Source: Bacteroidales bacterium (GTDB taxonomy: Bacteria; Bacteroidota; Bacteroidia; Bacteroidales; UBA1556). Taken from it: a stretch of DNA of 43,816 bases. This document shows, in pieces, positions 35,320-43,816 of the stretch. Positions within the stretch are counted from its first letter, which is position 1; every line of letters begins with the position of its first letter. The notes below the pieces were generated by a model, which saw nothing but the letters and a program-made list of their open reading frames with translations, was not told where the DNA came from and did no database searches. The position numbers and the translations under genes are program-made. The stretch covers positions 1-43,816 of the forward strand of contig JAGLDA010000051.1 in assembly GCA_023145955.1 (NCBI GenBank). Reading direction: 5' to 3'.

Positions 35320-36684
35320 ATGAATAAGATACATTTTATAGCAATTGGTGGCAGTGCAATGCATAACTTAGCAATAGCATTGCATTTAAAAGGATATGAA
35401 GTAAGTGGTTCTGATGATGAGATTTTTGAACCTTCAAAATCACGATTAAAGAAATATAATATTCTACCTGAGAGTGATGGTTGGAATCCTAAGAATATTA
35501 GTAAGGATTTAGATGCTATAATTGTAGGTATGCATGCACGCATTGATAATCCTGAATTATTAAAAGCTCAAGAATTAGGTATTAAGATATTCTCCTACCC
35601 TGAGTTTCTATACGAACAGTCAAAAGATAAAACCCGTATTGTGATTGGTGGTAGCCATGGCAAAACTACAATTACATCCATGATATTGCATGTAATGCAG
35701 GAGCAAAATATTGAAACCGATTATATGGTAGGTGCCAAGCTCGAAGGTTTTGAGGTGATGGTGAAGCTAACTGATAGTGCTAAGTATATGGTTATTGAAG
35801 GTGATGAGTACCTAACCTCTCCTATCGACAGGCGTCCTAAATTTCATTTATATATGCCACATATTGCCCTATTGAGTGGTATAGCTTGGGATCATATAAA
35901 TGTATTTCCTACATTTGATAATTATGTAAGTCAGTTTAGTACTTTTATTGATTTAATAGATAAAAATGGTGCTTTAATATATTGCAACCAAGATAAAGAG
36001 TTAAATACAATAGCCAAAAACACAAATACTGATTTAAAGAAATTAGCCTACGGTATTCCTAAACATAGGATTGACAATAATGGCATTACACATATAAATG
36101 TAGAAGGTAAAGAATACTCTCTTAAGGTTTTTGGGGATCATAATCTAATGAACCTAAATGGCGCACAATTGGTTTGCGAGCAGATTGGGATTAATAAGCA
36201 TGAGTTTTACAAATCCATAAGCAGTTTCAAAGGAGCATCAAATAGACTTGAGCTTATTGCTGAAAACGATAATACAAAAGTATTCAAAGACTTTGCCCAT
36301 AGCCCTTCCAAGCTTATGGCTACTACCTCAGCAATGAAACATCAATTTACTAAGCGCAAATTAGTAGCTTGCATGGAGCTTCATACTTTTAGTTCACTAA
36401 GTACCGATTTTCTTTCGCATTACAAAAACGCAATGAATGAAGCGGATATAGCCATAGTATACTATAGCCCACATACTTTAGAGCATAAAAAGCTACCTCC
36501 AATAAGTCCACAGCAAGTAATTGATGGTTTTGGTAATGATAATTTATTGGTTTTTACAGAATCCGAAAAACTTCAGAATTTTTTGTTAGATATAGATTAT
36601 AGTGACAAAAATCTATTAATTATGACCTCTGGAAATTTAGATGGAGTTGATTTAAACGAATTTGCAAAACGTATTTTAATTTAA
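35320..36684 (+). CDS. mpl: UDP-N-acetylmuramate:tripeptide ligase (murein peptide ligase)
   Basis: The 454-residue Mur ligase family enzyme joins recycled L-Ala-gamma-D-Glu-meso-Dap tripeptide to UDP-MurNAc in cell wall recycling. The N-terminal Rossmann domain begins HFIAIGGSAMHNLAIAL, a variant of the MurC/Mpl GIGG..M motif. The ATP site is GGSHGKTTITSM (112-123). The central domain has VIEGDEYLTSPIDRRPKF, and the C-terminal domain has FKDFAHSPSKLMATTSAM. The sequence after the P-loop (metal-binding EGDEY with SPIDRRPKF) and the genome style fit Mpl better than MurC, which carries GTHGKTT with a different N-terminus. It is a single gene with a terminator just downstream. Confidence 0.85.
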   Translation: MNKIHFIAIGGSAMHNLAIALHLKGYEVSGSDDEIFEPSKSRLKKYNILPESDGWNPKNISKDLDAIIVGMHARIDNPELLKAQELGIKIFSYPEFLYEQSKDKTRIVIGGSHGKTTITSMILHVMQEQNIETDYMVGAKLEGFEVMVKLTDSAKYMVIEGDEYLTSPIDRRPKFHLYMPHIALLSGIAWDHINVFPTFDNYVSQFSTFIDLIDKNGALIYCNQDKELNTIAKNTNTDLKKLAYGIPKHRIDNNGITHINVEGKEYSLKVFGDHNLMNLNGAQLVCEQIGINKHEFYKSISSFKGASNRLELIAENDNTKVFKDFAHSPSKLMATTSAMKHQFTKRKLVACMELHTFSSLSTDFLSHYKNAMNEADIAIVYYSPHTLEHKKLPPISPQQVIDGFGNDNLLVFTESEKLQNFLLDIDYSDKNLLIMTSGNLDGVDLNEFAKRILI

Positions 36685-36711
36685 GAATTAATAAATAGTT
36701 CTCAAAACAAT

Positions 36712-36746
36712 AAAACCCCAATTTGAATTTATCAAATTGGGGTTTT
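36712..36746. terminator. Bidirectional intrinsic terminator between mpl and sppA
   Basis: A perfect 14-bp stem, AAAACCCCAATTTG (36712-36725) with CAAATTGGGGTTTT (36733-36746), closes on a 7-nt loop. T and A tracts on either side let it serve both convergent genes. It sits 24 nt beyond each stop codon. Confidence 0.88.
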
Positions 36747-36769
36747 AAATATTTTAGTATATGATATTA

Positions 36770-38542
36770 TTAGTTTATATCAATAAAGTAAGGAAGTCTT
36801 GCTTGAACACCGTCCATATTTTTAAGAGTCTGTAAATAATTATAATACTTAACATTATCACCCAGCTCATTCTTAACTAATTTCAGTTTTACATTTGAGC
36901 CAAACTGCTTAAACATTTCTTCTAGTGGATTCTTACGTTTAGGTAATTCCTTAATTTTATATTCTTCAATATTTGCCATTTCAGCAGCTATTTCTATAGC
37001 TCTATCAAGGTTTCCAATTTCGTCCACAAGGCCAATTTCAACAGCATTAGTTCCACTCCATACTCTACCCTGTCCTATTGCATCTACCTGCTCTACGGTC
37101 ATATTTCTACCTTCAGCTACATGCGAGATAAAAGTTCCATAAATACGTACAACTCCTTTTTGAATGGTCTTAATTTGATAAGGAGTTAGAGGAGTAAATA
37201 CACCCATTACAGAATTTGCATTTGTAGAAACCTGATCAGTAGTAATTCCTATCTTCTCATTCATAAGCTTTTTGAAATTAGGAATCATTCCAAATACACC
37301 AATAGACCCTGTAAGAGTATTAGGCTGAGCTACAATTTTGTCAGCCATACAAGCAATATAATATCCACCCGAAGCTGCATAATTTCCCATGGAAACAACT
37401 AGTGGTTTTGTGTTTTTTGCAAGTACTAATTCTCTCCACATAACCTCAGAAGCTAATGCGCTTCCTCCTGGGCTATTCACACGAAGTACTATTGCTTTAA
37501 TTGTAGTATCTTTTCTGGCTTTGCATACTGCCTTTGCAATTCTGTCTGAACCAATAATTTCGTCATTACCTTCGCCAGATTTTATTTCACCTACTGCATA
37601 TATCACTGCTATTTTTTCTTTAGCAAGTACATTCTTTTTACTCACTGTAGTTGAATAATCAGCTAGAGAAATAGTTTCCATATCTTTATATTCAACACCT
37701 ACTTTAGCAGCCAATATTTCTCTAACTTCATCAATATATTTCACACCATCAATTAGATTAAGCTCTAACGCACGATTAGGATCACTTGCCCATAGGCTAT
37801 CAATATAAATATTAAAATCAGTAGTAGAAACACCTCTACTCTCAGACATTTGTGCAACCATATTATTCCAGATAGAACCAAGAAATACATTCATTTGCTC
37901 ACGATTAGCAGGAGACATTTTATCATACATAAATGGTTCAACAGCACTCTTAAACTTATTATTTGGGCCACGGATTATTTGCATTTCTACACCAAACTTA
38001 TCAAGGGCATTCTTAAAGAACATTAGCTGAGCTCCTATACCAGCAATTTCTACAGACCCTGCTGGGTTTACAAATATACTATCCGATACAGAGGCAATAT
38101 AATACGCCTTCTGACTATAACCTTCGGCATAAGAATATATAAATTTGCCACTAGTTTTAAAATCCAATAGAGCATTTCGTACAGACTCAAGAGTAGCCAA
38201 ACCACCACCAGCAAAAGTATTAACATCCAAGTAAATACCTGATATATTATCGTCTTCTGCAGCGGCTTTAATACTTCTAAGAATAGTGTTTAATCCTTTA
38301 ATACTGTTATCCTTATCACCTGTGAAATTAAAATCGGCCATTGGATCTAAAGGCTCTCTATCTACTATTGCTTCTTTAAACTGTATTTTAAGGATAGTAT
38401 TTTCCTTAACAACTACAGACGAGTCATCGCCAGAAGATGCAACTATGCCGCCAATAATGCCAGCAAAAATCAAAAATGCTAAAAAGAAAGTAATTATACC
38501 GCCCAAAATAGTGGCTAAAGTATATTTGAAAAAGTTTTTCAT
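36770..38542 (-). CDS. sppA: Signal peptide peptidase SppA, 67K type
   Basis: This inner-membrane serine protease degrades cleaved signal peptides. The 590-residue form starts at the ATG at 38542, because the N-terminal membrane anchor KNFFKYTLATILGGIITFFLAFLIF follows directly. An in-frame GTG at 38590 would add 16 residues of no recognisable function. Two tandem peptidase S49 domains are present. The Lys base is in SQKAYYIAS (K145), in the first half, and the Ser nucleophile is in GNYAASGGYYIA (S391), in the second, as in E. coli SppA. The convergent mpl gene shares the terminator. Confidence 0.9.
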   Translation of the reverse strand: MKNFFKYTLATILGGIITFFLAFLIFAGIIGGIVASSGDDSSVVVKENTILKIQFKEAIVDREPLDPMADFNFTGDKDNSIKGLNTILRSIKAAAEDDNISGIYLDVNTFAGGGLATLESVRNALLDFKTSGKFIYSYAEGYSQKAYYIASVSDSIFVNPAGSVEIAGIGAQLMFFKNALDKFGVEMQIIRGPNNKFKSAVEPFMYDKMSPANREQMNVFLGSIWNNMVAQMSESRGVSTTDFNIYIDSLWASDPNRALELNLIDGVKYIDEVREILAAKVGVEYKDMETISLADYSTTVSKKNVLAKEKIAVIYAVGEIKSGEGNDEIIGSDRIAKAVCKARKDTTIKAIVLRVNSPGGSALASEVMWRELVLAKNTKPLVVSMGNYAASGGYYIACMADKIVAQPNTLTGSIGVFGMIPNFKKLMNEKIGITTDQVSTNANSVMGVFTPLTPYQIKTIQKGVVRIYGTFISHVAEGRNMTVEQVDAIGQGRVWSGTNAVEIGLVDEIGNLDRAIEIAAEMANIEEYKIKELPKRKNPLEEMFKQFGSNVKLKLVKNELGDNVKYYNYLQTLKNMDGVQARLPYFIDIN

Positions 38543-38732
38543 AAATTTTATTTTAAATGCGAGTATATCAAACGACCTTTTCAATATCACGCTAATGTTA
38601 TATTTTTATTATTTTATGGCCAGTTTTATTATTTATTATTCAATATATTAGTTGACGTTTTATTATAATGTAAAGTTACACTTAATATTTTAATTAAATC
38701 TAACACCTTATAAATTGCTTTAGATTCACGAA

Positions 38733-39647
38733 TTATAGCTCTATAACTAATCCTTCGGTAACAATATTGGTATTTTCGAAAATCTCTTTAGCTTCCTCCT
38801 CAAAAAGTTTTAGTTTTTTATATCTAGCAGAAAAATGCCCAATAATAAGCTTTCCAACATTAGCATCTTTTGCAATATTCGCTGCATCAGTGGCTGTAGA
38901 ATGCATTTTTGAAATAGCATCTTTATTATTTTTTATAAGAAAGGTTGCTTCATGATATAACAAATCCACATTCTTAATATAGTCAACTATCTGTGGAAAA
39001 TATGCCGTATCAGTGCAATAAGCAAAAGATTTTGGTGAATCAGCTTCCTTCGTTATATCTTTATTTGCAAAAACAACCCCTTCATTATTGATAAAATCTT
39101 CACCTTTCTTAATTTTACTAAACCATTCGTTAGGTATTTCATTTTCTTTTATGAAATCTTTATTAATTCTTGGATTTGCTTTTTTTTGTTCATACAGATA
39201 ACCATAAGTTTCCATACCATGGAGCAAAGGAAAAGCATATATGCTATACTTCTTATTTTCGCATATTACTACTTTGCTATCTGTTTTAATAATATGGAAT
39301 TTTATTTCAAATTTGGGCTCTGAATTTATTATTTTATTTATGGAATTGATAAACTCCTCAATACCTTCAGGACCATAAATGCTAATAGGTTTATTTCTAT
39401 CAAGTAAATGCATAGTGGATAGCAAACCTGGCAAACCTAATAGGTGGTCGCCATGCAAATGAGTAATAAAAATCTTGGATATCTTATGTATTCTCTTTTT
39501 AAAACTAAAAAGCTGAAATTGAGTACCTTCACCACAATCAAAAAGTATAGAATCTTGCTCTGTTTCTAGTAGATAAGAGCTTAGTTTCCTATTTCTGATT
39601 GGAATTGCACCACTTGTTCCTAATACTGTAATAATATCTTTAAACAT
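38733..39647 (-). CDS. rnz: Ribonuclease Z (tRNA 3' processing)
   Basis: The 304-residue metallo-beta-lactamase-fold endonuclease cuts the 3' trailer of pre-tRNA. The zinc ligand motif is THLHGDH (H63, H65, D67, H68). Further ligands are likely in FPLLHGMETYG, CTDTAYF, HEATF and IIGHFSARY near the C-terminus. FGEGTQFQL-like DCGEGTQFQL at 37-46 is also typical of RNase Z. The gene starts at the base just before the stop codon of the upstream T9SS cargo gene. Its ATG at 39647 therefore abuts that stop, and the two are probably co-transcribed. Confidence 0.93.
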   Translation of the reverse strand: MFKDIITVLGTSGAIPIRNRKLSSYLLETEQDSILFDCGEGTQFQLFSFKKRIHKISKIFITHLHGDHLLGLPGLLSTMHLLDRNKPISIYGPEGIEEFINSINKIINSEPKFEIKFHIIKTDSKVVICENKKYSIYAFPLLHGMETYGYLYEQKKANPRINKDFIKENEIPNEWFSKIKKGEDFINNEGVVFANKDITKEADSPKSFAYCTDTAYFPQIVDYIKNVDLLYHEATFLIKNNKDAISKMHSTATDAANIAKDANVGKLIIGHFSARYKKLKLFEEEAKEIFENTNIVTEGLVIEL

Positions 39648-40379
39648 TTATCTTATTACCATTCGTTTTCTTAATGCCTTGTTTCCGTTTACCAGTTCGT
39701 AAATATAAACTCCACTATTAAGATTAGATTTATTAAATGTTATAGTATTTACACCTCTACTATAATAATATTCATTACTATAAACAATATTTCCAAGAAT
39801 ATCATATACAACAAATTGCACATTATTAGCTTTGGGCATAAAGAAATTAATATTTGTGGAAGAGTTGAAAGGGTTGGGCTGATTTTGCGTCAATTTAAAA
39901 TCAGTAAGCTTAACCATTTTAATTCCTACATGACTAGTGTCTAATACCTCAAAATCATAATACATTATGTAAGGCATAGACGTTCCCAAAGCGTTTACTT
40001 CCACATTTATTTCTATATAATATATCCCTGCATCGCCAAGAGCAGGTGTTCCCTCAAAAATTATACATCCAAAAGTATCACCAGGCCAATAGTTATTATC
40101 CATATTTGTAAGCCAAGTAATATTTAATGGTAAGCCAACAATAGTAGTTATTCCAATACTATCTATGGGAATTACTGCACCATTATATATAGTATCTGCT
40201 GGAATACGCATATGTATTATCTGAGAATAAGGCTGAGTTTCAGCAGCAGGAGCAATTCCTTGAACTGTATCAGGATTAGTGAGTTCACCACCACCAAAAG
40301 GGATTGGAGTACATTGGGCAAAAGTATTTGAAAGACCTAATACTGATATAAACAGTATAAGAAAGATATTTTTTTTCAT
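39648..40379 (-). CDS. Secreted protein with type IX (por) sorting domain
   Basis: The 243-residue protein has an N-terminal signal peptide (KKNIFLILFISVLGLSNTFAQ, cleavage near 22). The C-terminal sorting domain of the T9SS type A has NQPNPFNSSTNINFFMP (about 166-182), VYDILGNIVY and SGVYIYELVNGNKALRKRMVIR. This directs export across the outer membrane through the type IX machinery. The middle 22-160 region is beta-rich, with an IPFGGGELTNPDTVQG start and repeated IEINVEVNALG patterns, and I recognise no enzyme. The stop abuts the rnz start. The pairing of a cargo gene with rnz looks accidental unless it is conserved. Confidence 0.8.
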   Translation of the reverse strand: MKKNIFLILFISVLGLSNTFAQCTPIPFGGGELTNPDTVQGIAPAAETQPYSQIIHMRIPADTIYNGAVIPIDSIGITTIVGLPLNITWLTNMDNNYWPGDTFGCIIFEGTPALGDAGIYYIEINVEVNALGTSMPYIMYYDFEVLDTSHVGIKMVKLTDFKLTQNQPNPFNSSTNINFFMPKANNVQFVVYDILGNIVYSNEYYYSRGVNTITFNKSNLNSGVYIYELVNGNKALRKRMVIR

Positions 40380-40431
40380 GAGTATAGTTTTATATTACTA
40401 GTCTAATATGGCTTTATGTTTCTTTTCAAAG

Positions 40432-40439
40432 CAAAAGTA
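40432..40439 (-). promoter_or_regulatory. Putative -7 element for the T9SS cargo / rnz unit
   Basis: The minus strand reads TACTTTTG, an exact TAnnTTTG match 53 nt upstream of the cargo gene ATG. It is divergent from the promoter of the beta-helix lipoprotein. Confidence 0.45.
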
Positions 40440-40450
40440 AGGAAAAACAT

Positions 40451-40484
40451 TTTGTAATCCTATTGTCATAATATAATATTTTTG
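40451..40484 (+). promoter_or_regulatory. Two-element Bacteroidota promoter
   Basis: TTTG at 40451-40454 and TATTTTTG at 40477-40484, separated by 22 nt, match both elements of the Bacteroidota promoter (-33 TTTG and -7 TAnnTTTG). It would drive the beta-helix lipoprotein gene with a leader of roughly 110 nt. Confidence 0.5.
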
Positions 40485-40602
40485 CATTATTATAGTTACA
40501 ATATATAATATGAAATGAGCATTATAAAAATAATTATTAACTCAAAAAGAAATAATTAATTATCATAATGCGACTGCATATGGCCGATAAAAATATAAAA
40601 AT

Positions 40603-42057
40603 ATGAGAATAATAAAAAGAATTATTGCATTTGGATTTATAATAGGCCTTTTAAACATAGCTTTTTTGTCGCAATCATGTAATAAAGATGATGGTTTTGC
40701 CGAAGGAAATATTAGCTTAGGATTCTCAACTGACACTATTCTTTTCGATACACTATTTACAACCATAGGTTCATCTACTTATACTTTATTAGTAAGAAAT
40801 AAAGAGGATAAACCCGTAAATATTTCTCAGCTTTTTATTGCAGGAGGAGCTAACTCTCCATATAGAATGAATGTGGATGGCATTTCTGGGTATTTGCATA
40901 CCAATGTAGAAATTGCGGCAAATGACAGTATGTATATTTTTGTGGAAGTTACTATAGACCCAAACTCTGGCGTTGGCCCCATGTTAGTAACTGATAGTAT
41001 TATCTTCGAAACCAATGGAAACATCCAAGATGTGGATTTGATTGCTTTTGGCGTTGATGCATATTTTATTGTTCCTAATTTGCACATTAGCGGTCTACCT
41101 CCTATTAATATTGTTGCTCGCGAAGGCGTTGATACCACTTGGACAAACGATAAACCAATAGTTATTTACGGATACGCTGTTGTGGATTCCACAGCTTCAT
41201 TAACAATAGAGTCTGGAACTGAGATATATTTTCATTCTGGTGGTGGACTATGGGTTTATAAAGGAGGAAACATTAAAATTAATGGAACACTAAATGAGCC
41301 AGTAACCTTTCAAGGCGATAGACCTGAGGATTATTATAAAAACCTCCCTGGCCAATGGGATAGAATATGGATAAATGAAGGAAGTGCTGATAATGTTATA
41401 AACTATGCTATTATAAGAAATGGTTTTATAGGATTGCAAACCGAACTATTGTCTAGTGATATGGGCAATAAGAATATTATTAGCAATACCATTATAGAAA
41501 ATATGTCGGGAGTAGGAATACTAAACCGCGCGCATAGTATTGATGGCGAAAATATTTTAATTAACAACTGCAAGCAATATTGTCTTGCAATTACTATGGG
41601 TGGCGAACATGAATTTAGACATTGTACTTTTGCAAACTACTGGAGTTATGATACTCGCAAAACACCAACTGTTTATATAAACAACTATTATAAAGACCAT
41701 TTAGATCAAATTCACCCTTTCGACTTGGAAGCTAATTTCTATAACTCCATAGTTTATGGAAATAATGAAGAAGAGATTCTTGTTGATAATAATACTAGCG
41801 GTGGAAATTTCGATTTTGTTTTTGACCATGGGCTTATAAAAAGCCAGCAAGATATATCTGATGCCACACTGTGGATTTCAGTTATTAAAAACGATTCTCC
41901 AGACTTTGAAAATACATCAAATACCGGTGACTATCATATAGGCGAAAACTCCGCAGCAATAGATGCTGGCAAGGCTGGCATAGCTCCTACTCTTGATTTA
42001 GATGGCGTAAGTCGTGATGCCGCAACTCCAGATTTGGGAGTTTATGAGAATCTATAA
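40603..42057 (+). CDS. Beta-helix surface lipoprotein
   Basis: The 484-residue protein starts with a lipoprotein signal peptide with lipobox LSQSC (lipidated C26). Residues about 30-150 look like an Ig- or choice-of-anchor-like beta domain. From about 195 to 440 there is a right-handed parallel beta-helix: GTEIYFHSGGGLWVYKGGNIKINGTLNEPVTFQG, NYAIIRNGFIGLQTE, NTIIENMSGVGILNRA and VYINNYYKDHL. It ends in the GENSAAIDAGKAG...DLDGVSRDAATPDLGVYE closure typical of choice-of-anchor Q/parallel beta-helix repeat proteins. It is probably anchored on the outer membrane and may bind or act on polysaccharide, but no catalytic residue is evident. The gene is monocistronic. Confidence 0.8.
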   Translation: MRIIKRIIAFGFIIGLLNIAFLSQSCNKDDGFAEGNISLGFSTDTILFDTLFTTIGSSTYTLLVRNKEDKPVNISQLFIAGGANSPYRMNVDGISGYLHTNVEIAANDSMYIFVEVTIDPNSGVGPMLVTDSIIFETNGNIQDVDLIAFGVDAYFIVPNLHISGLPPINIVAREGVDTTWTNDKPIVIYGYAVVDSTASLTIESGTEIYFHSGGGLWVYKGGNIKINGTLNEPVTFQGDRPEDYYKNLPGQWDRIWINEGSADNVINYAIIRNGFIGLQTELLSSDMGNKNIISNTIIENMSGVGILNRAHSIDGENILINNCKQYCLAITMGGEHEFRHCTFANYWSYDTRKTPTVYINNYYKDHLDQIHPFDLEANFYNSIVYGNNEEEILVDNNTSGGNFDFVFDHGLIKSQQDISDATLWISVIKNDSPDFENTSNTGDYHIGENSAAIDAGKAGIAPTLDLDGVSRDAATPDLGVYENL

Positions 42058-42373
42058 TCCCTTTTTGACTAAGATAAAGGATGAGAAACTAGCCCCATTG
42101 TAATTAAAACCTTAAGATGAATATCAAAGAAATCTTGAGTTCCTATATTCAATTAAAAAATTAAAATTCGTGCTGTAATCCGGAAAATCTTTGTATTTTG
42201 CTAATATAGATTTTTTTAAACCCCATTTAGAGCTCTTACTCTATGATATCGGGATTTATTTCTTTGCAAGATACAATTTTAACTACTAGTATACAAGTAT
42301 TTATGTCACTTATGAAAGTGCCTACGTATAAGATCGATTGAATTATTTTATCATAATAAAGCTGCGTCGAACA
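42058..42373. other. Intergenic region without recognised genes
   Basis: This AT-rich gap lies between the convergent beta-helix lipoprotein and macro-domain genes. No strong terminator hairpin, coding region or RNA gene is visible. TTTGTATTTTG near 42190 resembles a promoter but points at no gene. Confidence 0.45.
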
Positions 42374-42892
42374 CTAATCATTATTAAGCTTAAATGTAGG
42401 ACAAAGCTCTTTATATATTTGGAAATTAAGCTCATCAAAGCAAACGAAAGTAACACTTATATCAGAATTCACCTCATTCAAATACTTTGAAACAGTTTCT
42501 AGAGCTATATGTGCAGCTTCAATTTTAGGTACTCCATATACTCCTGTAGATATATTTGGAAATGCTATTGTTTTACAATTATTCTCATGTGCCAATACCA
42601 ACGAATTCCAATAAGCTGATTTCAATAGCTCTAACTCATTACTATTGCCATCTTTCCAAATAGGTCCCACGGCATGTATAACATATTTAGAAGGAAGATT
42701 AAAAGCCTTAGTAATCCTAGCTTCTCCAGTAGGACAGCCGCCTAGTGCTAGAGAAGCCTTAAGTAGCTCTGCTCCTGCAGCTTTATGTATAGCACCATCA
42801 ACACCACCACCTCCTTGCAAATTGCTATTAGCTGCATTTACAATAGCATCAACTTCTAATTCAGTAATATCACCTTTTATTGTGTTTTTCAT
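42374..42892 (-). CDS. Macro-domain protein (O-acetyl-ADP-ribose deacetylase type, YmdB-like)
   Basis: The 172-residue macro domain binds ADP-ribose and probably removes acetyl from O-acetyl-ADP-ribose or ADP-ribosyl groups. Family motifs are GDITELEVDAIVNAANSNLQGGGGVDGAIHKAAG (4-37; NAANSNLQGGGGVD is the ADP-ribose loop) and FPNISTGVYGVPKIEAA (the phosphate-binding G loop). It matches the MacroD/YmdB group rather than PARG or the DarG antitoxin group, because the domain stands alone. It is divergent from the glycosyltransferase at the window end, with a shared intergenic promoter region. Substrate in this organism is not established. Confidence 0.88.
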   Translation of the reverse strand: MKNTIKGDITELEVDAIVNAANSNLQGGGGVDGAIHKAAGAELLKASLALGGCPTGEARITKAFNLPSKYVIHAVGPIWKDGNSNELELLKSAYWNSLVLAHENNCKTIAFPNISTGVYGVPKIEAAHIALETVSKYLNEVNSDISVTFVCFDELNFQIYKELCPTFKLNND

Positions 42893-42997
42893 TTGCCTTT
42901 ATAATTATGCCAATTATGAATTATATTGTTTTAGGACGATTTTGTTGATACCCAGATTAGTGATAATAAAATAATTATACTTAATATTTGGATACCA

Positions 42998-43005
42998 CAA
43001 AAATA
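42998..43005 (-). promoter_or_regulatory. Putative -7 element for the macro-domain gene
   Basis: The minus strand reads TATTTTTG, an exact TAnnTTTG match about 106 nt upstream of the macro-domain ATG. Confidence 0.4.
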
Positions 43006-43082
43006 AGATAATTAACAATATAATTACATTAAATAATGAAAATTGATACTGATATTATTAAATTTACAAAACTATTTTTAGG

Positions 43083-43090
43083 TAATTTTG
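43083..43090 (+). promoter_or_regulatory. Putative -7 element for the terminal glycosyltransferase
   Basis: TAATTTTG is an exact TAnnTTTG match 26 nt before the TTG start at 43116. It supports that TTG as the true start of the gene and the divergent arrangement with the macro-domain gene. Confidence 0.45.
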
Positions 43091-43115
43091 CTATCCTTAA
43101 CTAATAAGAACAATA

Positions 43116-43816
43116 TTGGATAATAAAATATACATAGCACTACCATTACTCGACGAATTAGATAATATTGAGTTAATACTTAATTGTTTAAAAACACAGA
43201 CGTATTCTAATTATACATTAGTAGTATGTGTAAATCAACCTAATAGTTGGTGGCATGATGAAACTAAAATTGATATTTGCAGAAGGAATATACTAACTAT
43301 TGAAAAATTAGAACAATTATCAGAGGTAAATAATATTGAAAGTATAATTATTGACAAAAGTAGTAAGGGTAATGGATGGACAGAGAAAAAGGTTGGTGTT
43401 GGCTGGGCTCGCAAAACTATAATTGATAAGATTTCTTCTATTGCAAATAATGATGATATAATTATTAGCCTTGATGGGGATACTTTTTATAAGGAAACAT
43501 ATTTTGAAACTATAATAAAAAACTTTTCTGAGAATAAGAATATAGATGTGGTTTCTGTTCCGTATTACCACCCACTTAATGATGATAAAGATGCTAATAG
43601 AGCAATCCTTCATTACGAAATATATATGCGGTATTATTTCCTCAATCTGGTACGTATTGGGAGCCCCTACTCATTTTCAGCATTGGGATCTGCTATAGCT
43701 TTTAGACATACTGCCTTAAAAAAGATTGGTGGTTTCACTCCAAAAAAAAGTGGTGAAGATTTCTATTTCCTGCAAAAAATGGTGAAACATAAGCCAATAA
43801 GTAATTGGTTAAATGA
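43116..43816 (+). CDS. Glycosyltransferase family 2-like (partial, cut by window end)
   Basis: Only the first 233 codons lie in the window. The reading frame begins at TTG (no ATG follows the upstream in-frame stop at 43098) with DNKIYIALPLLDELDNIELILNCLKTQTYSNYTLVVCVNQ, the standard opening of GT2 GT-A fold enzymes. ISLDGDTFY carries the DxD-type metal and nucleotide-sugar site near residue 130. FSALGSAIAFRHTALKKIGGFTPKKSGEDFYF carries the GED acceptor/catalytic motif. It therefore transfers a sugar from a nucleotide donor, probably in polysaccharide or glycolipid synthesis. The remaining part and its neighbours lie beyond the window. Confidence 0.8.
   Translation, partial: MDNKIYIALPLLDELDNIELILNCLKTQTYSNYTLVVCVNQPNSWWHDETKIDICRRNILTIEKLEQLSEVNNIESIIIDKSSKGNGWTEKKVGVGWARKTIIDKISSIANNDDIIISLDGDTFYKETYFETIIKNFSENKNIDVVSVPYYHPLNDDKDANRAILHYEIYMRYYFLNLVRIGSPYSFSALGSAIAFRHTALKKIGGFTPKKSGEDFYFLQKMVKHKPISNWLN

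Noticed and set aside
36770..38590. Longer SppA start at GTG 38590
   Set aside because: The membrane anchor begins directly at the ATG at 38542, and the extra 16 residues have no signal or domain character.
1..43816. CRISPR array, rRNA, tRNA, transposase or prophage
   Set aside because: I found no regularly spaced repeats, no recognisable tRNA-like fold with a T-loop, and no transposase, integrase or phage structural motifs; this is by eye, so a tRNA search program would be needed to exclude a missed tRNA.

Overview
The window looks like a chromosomal segment of a Bacteroidota bacterium, probably class Bacteroidia, with an AT-rich genome. The evidence is as follows: gliding-type ABC components GldF and GldG; a secreted protein ending in a type IX secretion (T9SS) sorting domain; lipoproteins with Bacteroidota-style lipoboxes; families such as DUF4293 and Omp28; weak ribosome binding sites; and repeated upstream matches to the Bacteroidota -7 promoter element TAnnTTTG. 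I saw no rRNA, tRNA, CRISPR array, transposase or phage gene.

Layout. (1) 48-6047, minus: a three-gene NuoE / NuoF / giant fused flavoprotein operon. It resembles an electron-bifurcating NADH/NADPH/ferredoxin transhydrogenase of the Sporomusa (Stn) type rather than a formate dehydrogenase, because the molybdopterin-like C-terminal domain has lost its cysteines. (2) 6316-10944, minus: a five-gene signalling operon of membrane histidine kinase, single receiver, receiver-HisKA_2 kinase, receiver-LytTR regulator and SAM methyltransferase. The set parallels the Ralstonia phcBSRQ 3-hydroxy fatty acid methyl ester quorum-sensing operon. (3) 11424-18196: a DUF4293 membrane protein, a long palindromic repeat, a GNAT-YoaP acetyltransferase, an ABC exporter pair of NatAB type, two glycosyltransferases and a hotdog thioesterase. 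(4) 18381-21941, plus: gldF, gldG and a DUF4340-like protein. (5) 22210-30826, minus: a complete-looking fatty acid degradation operon (MarR regulator, FadB-type fusion, thiolase, acyl-CoA dehydrogenase, DUF4442 hotdog protein, acyl-CoA synthetase). A striking paired 14-bp operator brackets the putative promoter of the MarR gene, and a run of hairpins lies inside the operon. (6) 31551-43816: an Omp28-like lipoprotein; an outer-membrane protein paired with a degenerate GH57-like protein that has lost its catalytic residues and carries a FliG-C-like tail; murein peptide ligase Mpl; signal peptide peptidase SppA; RNase Z with an abutting T9SS cargo gene; a beta-helix lipoprotein; a macro-domain protein; and a glycosyltransferase cut by the window end.

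The most unusual items are the phc-like signalling operon, the GH57 pseudoenzyme with its outer-membrane partner, the Stn-like complex, the MarR operator architecture and the hairpin run at 24603-24829. All family assignments come from reading motifs by eye; no database search was run.
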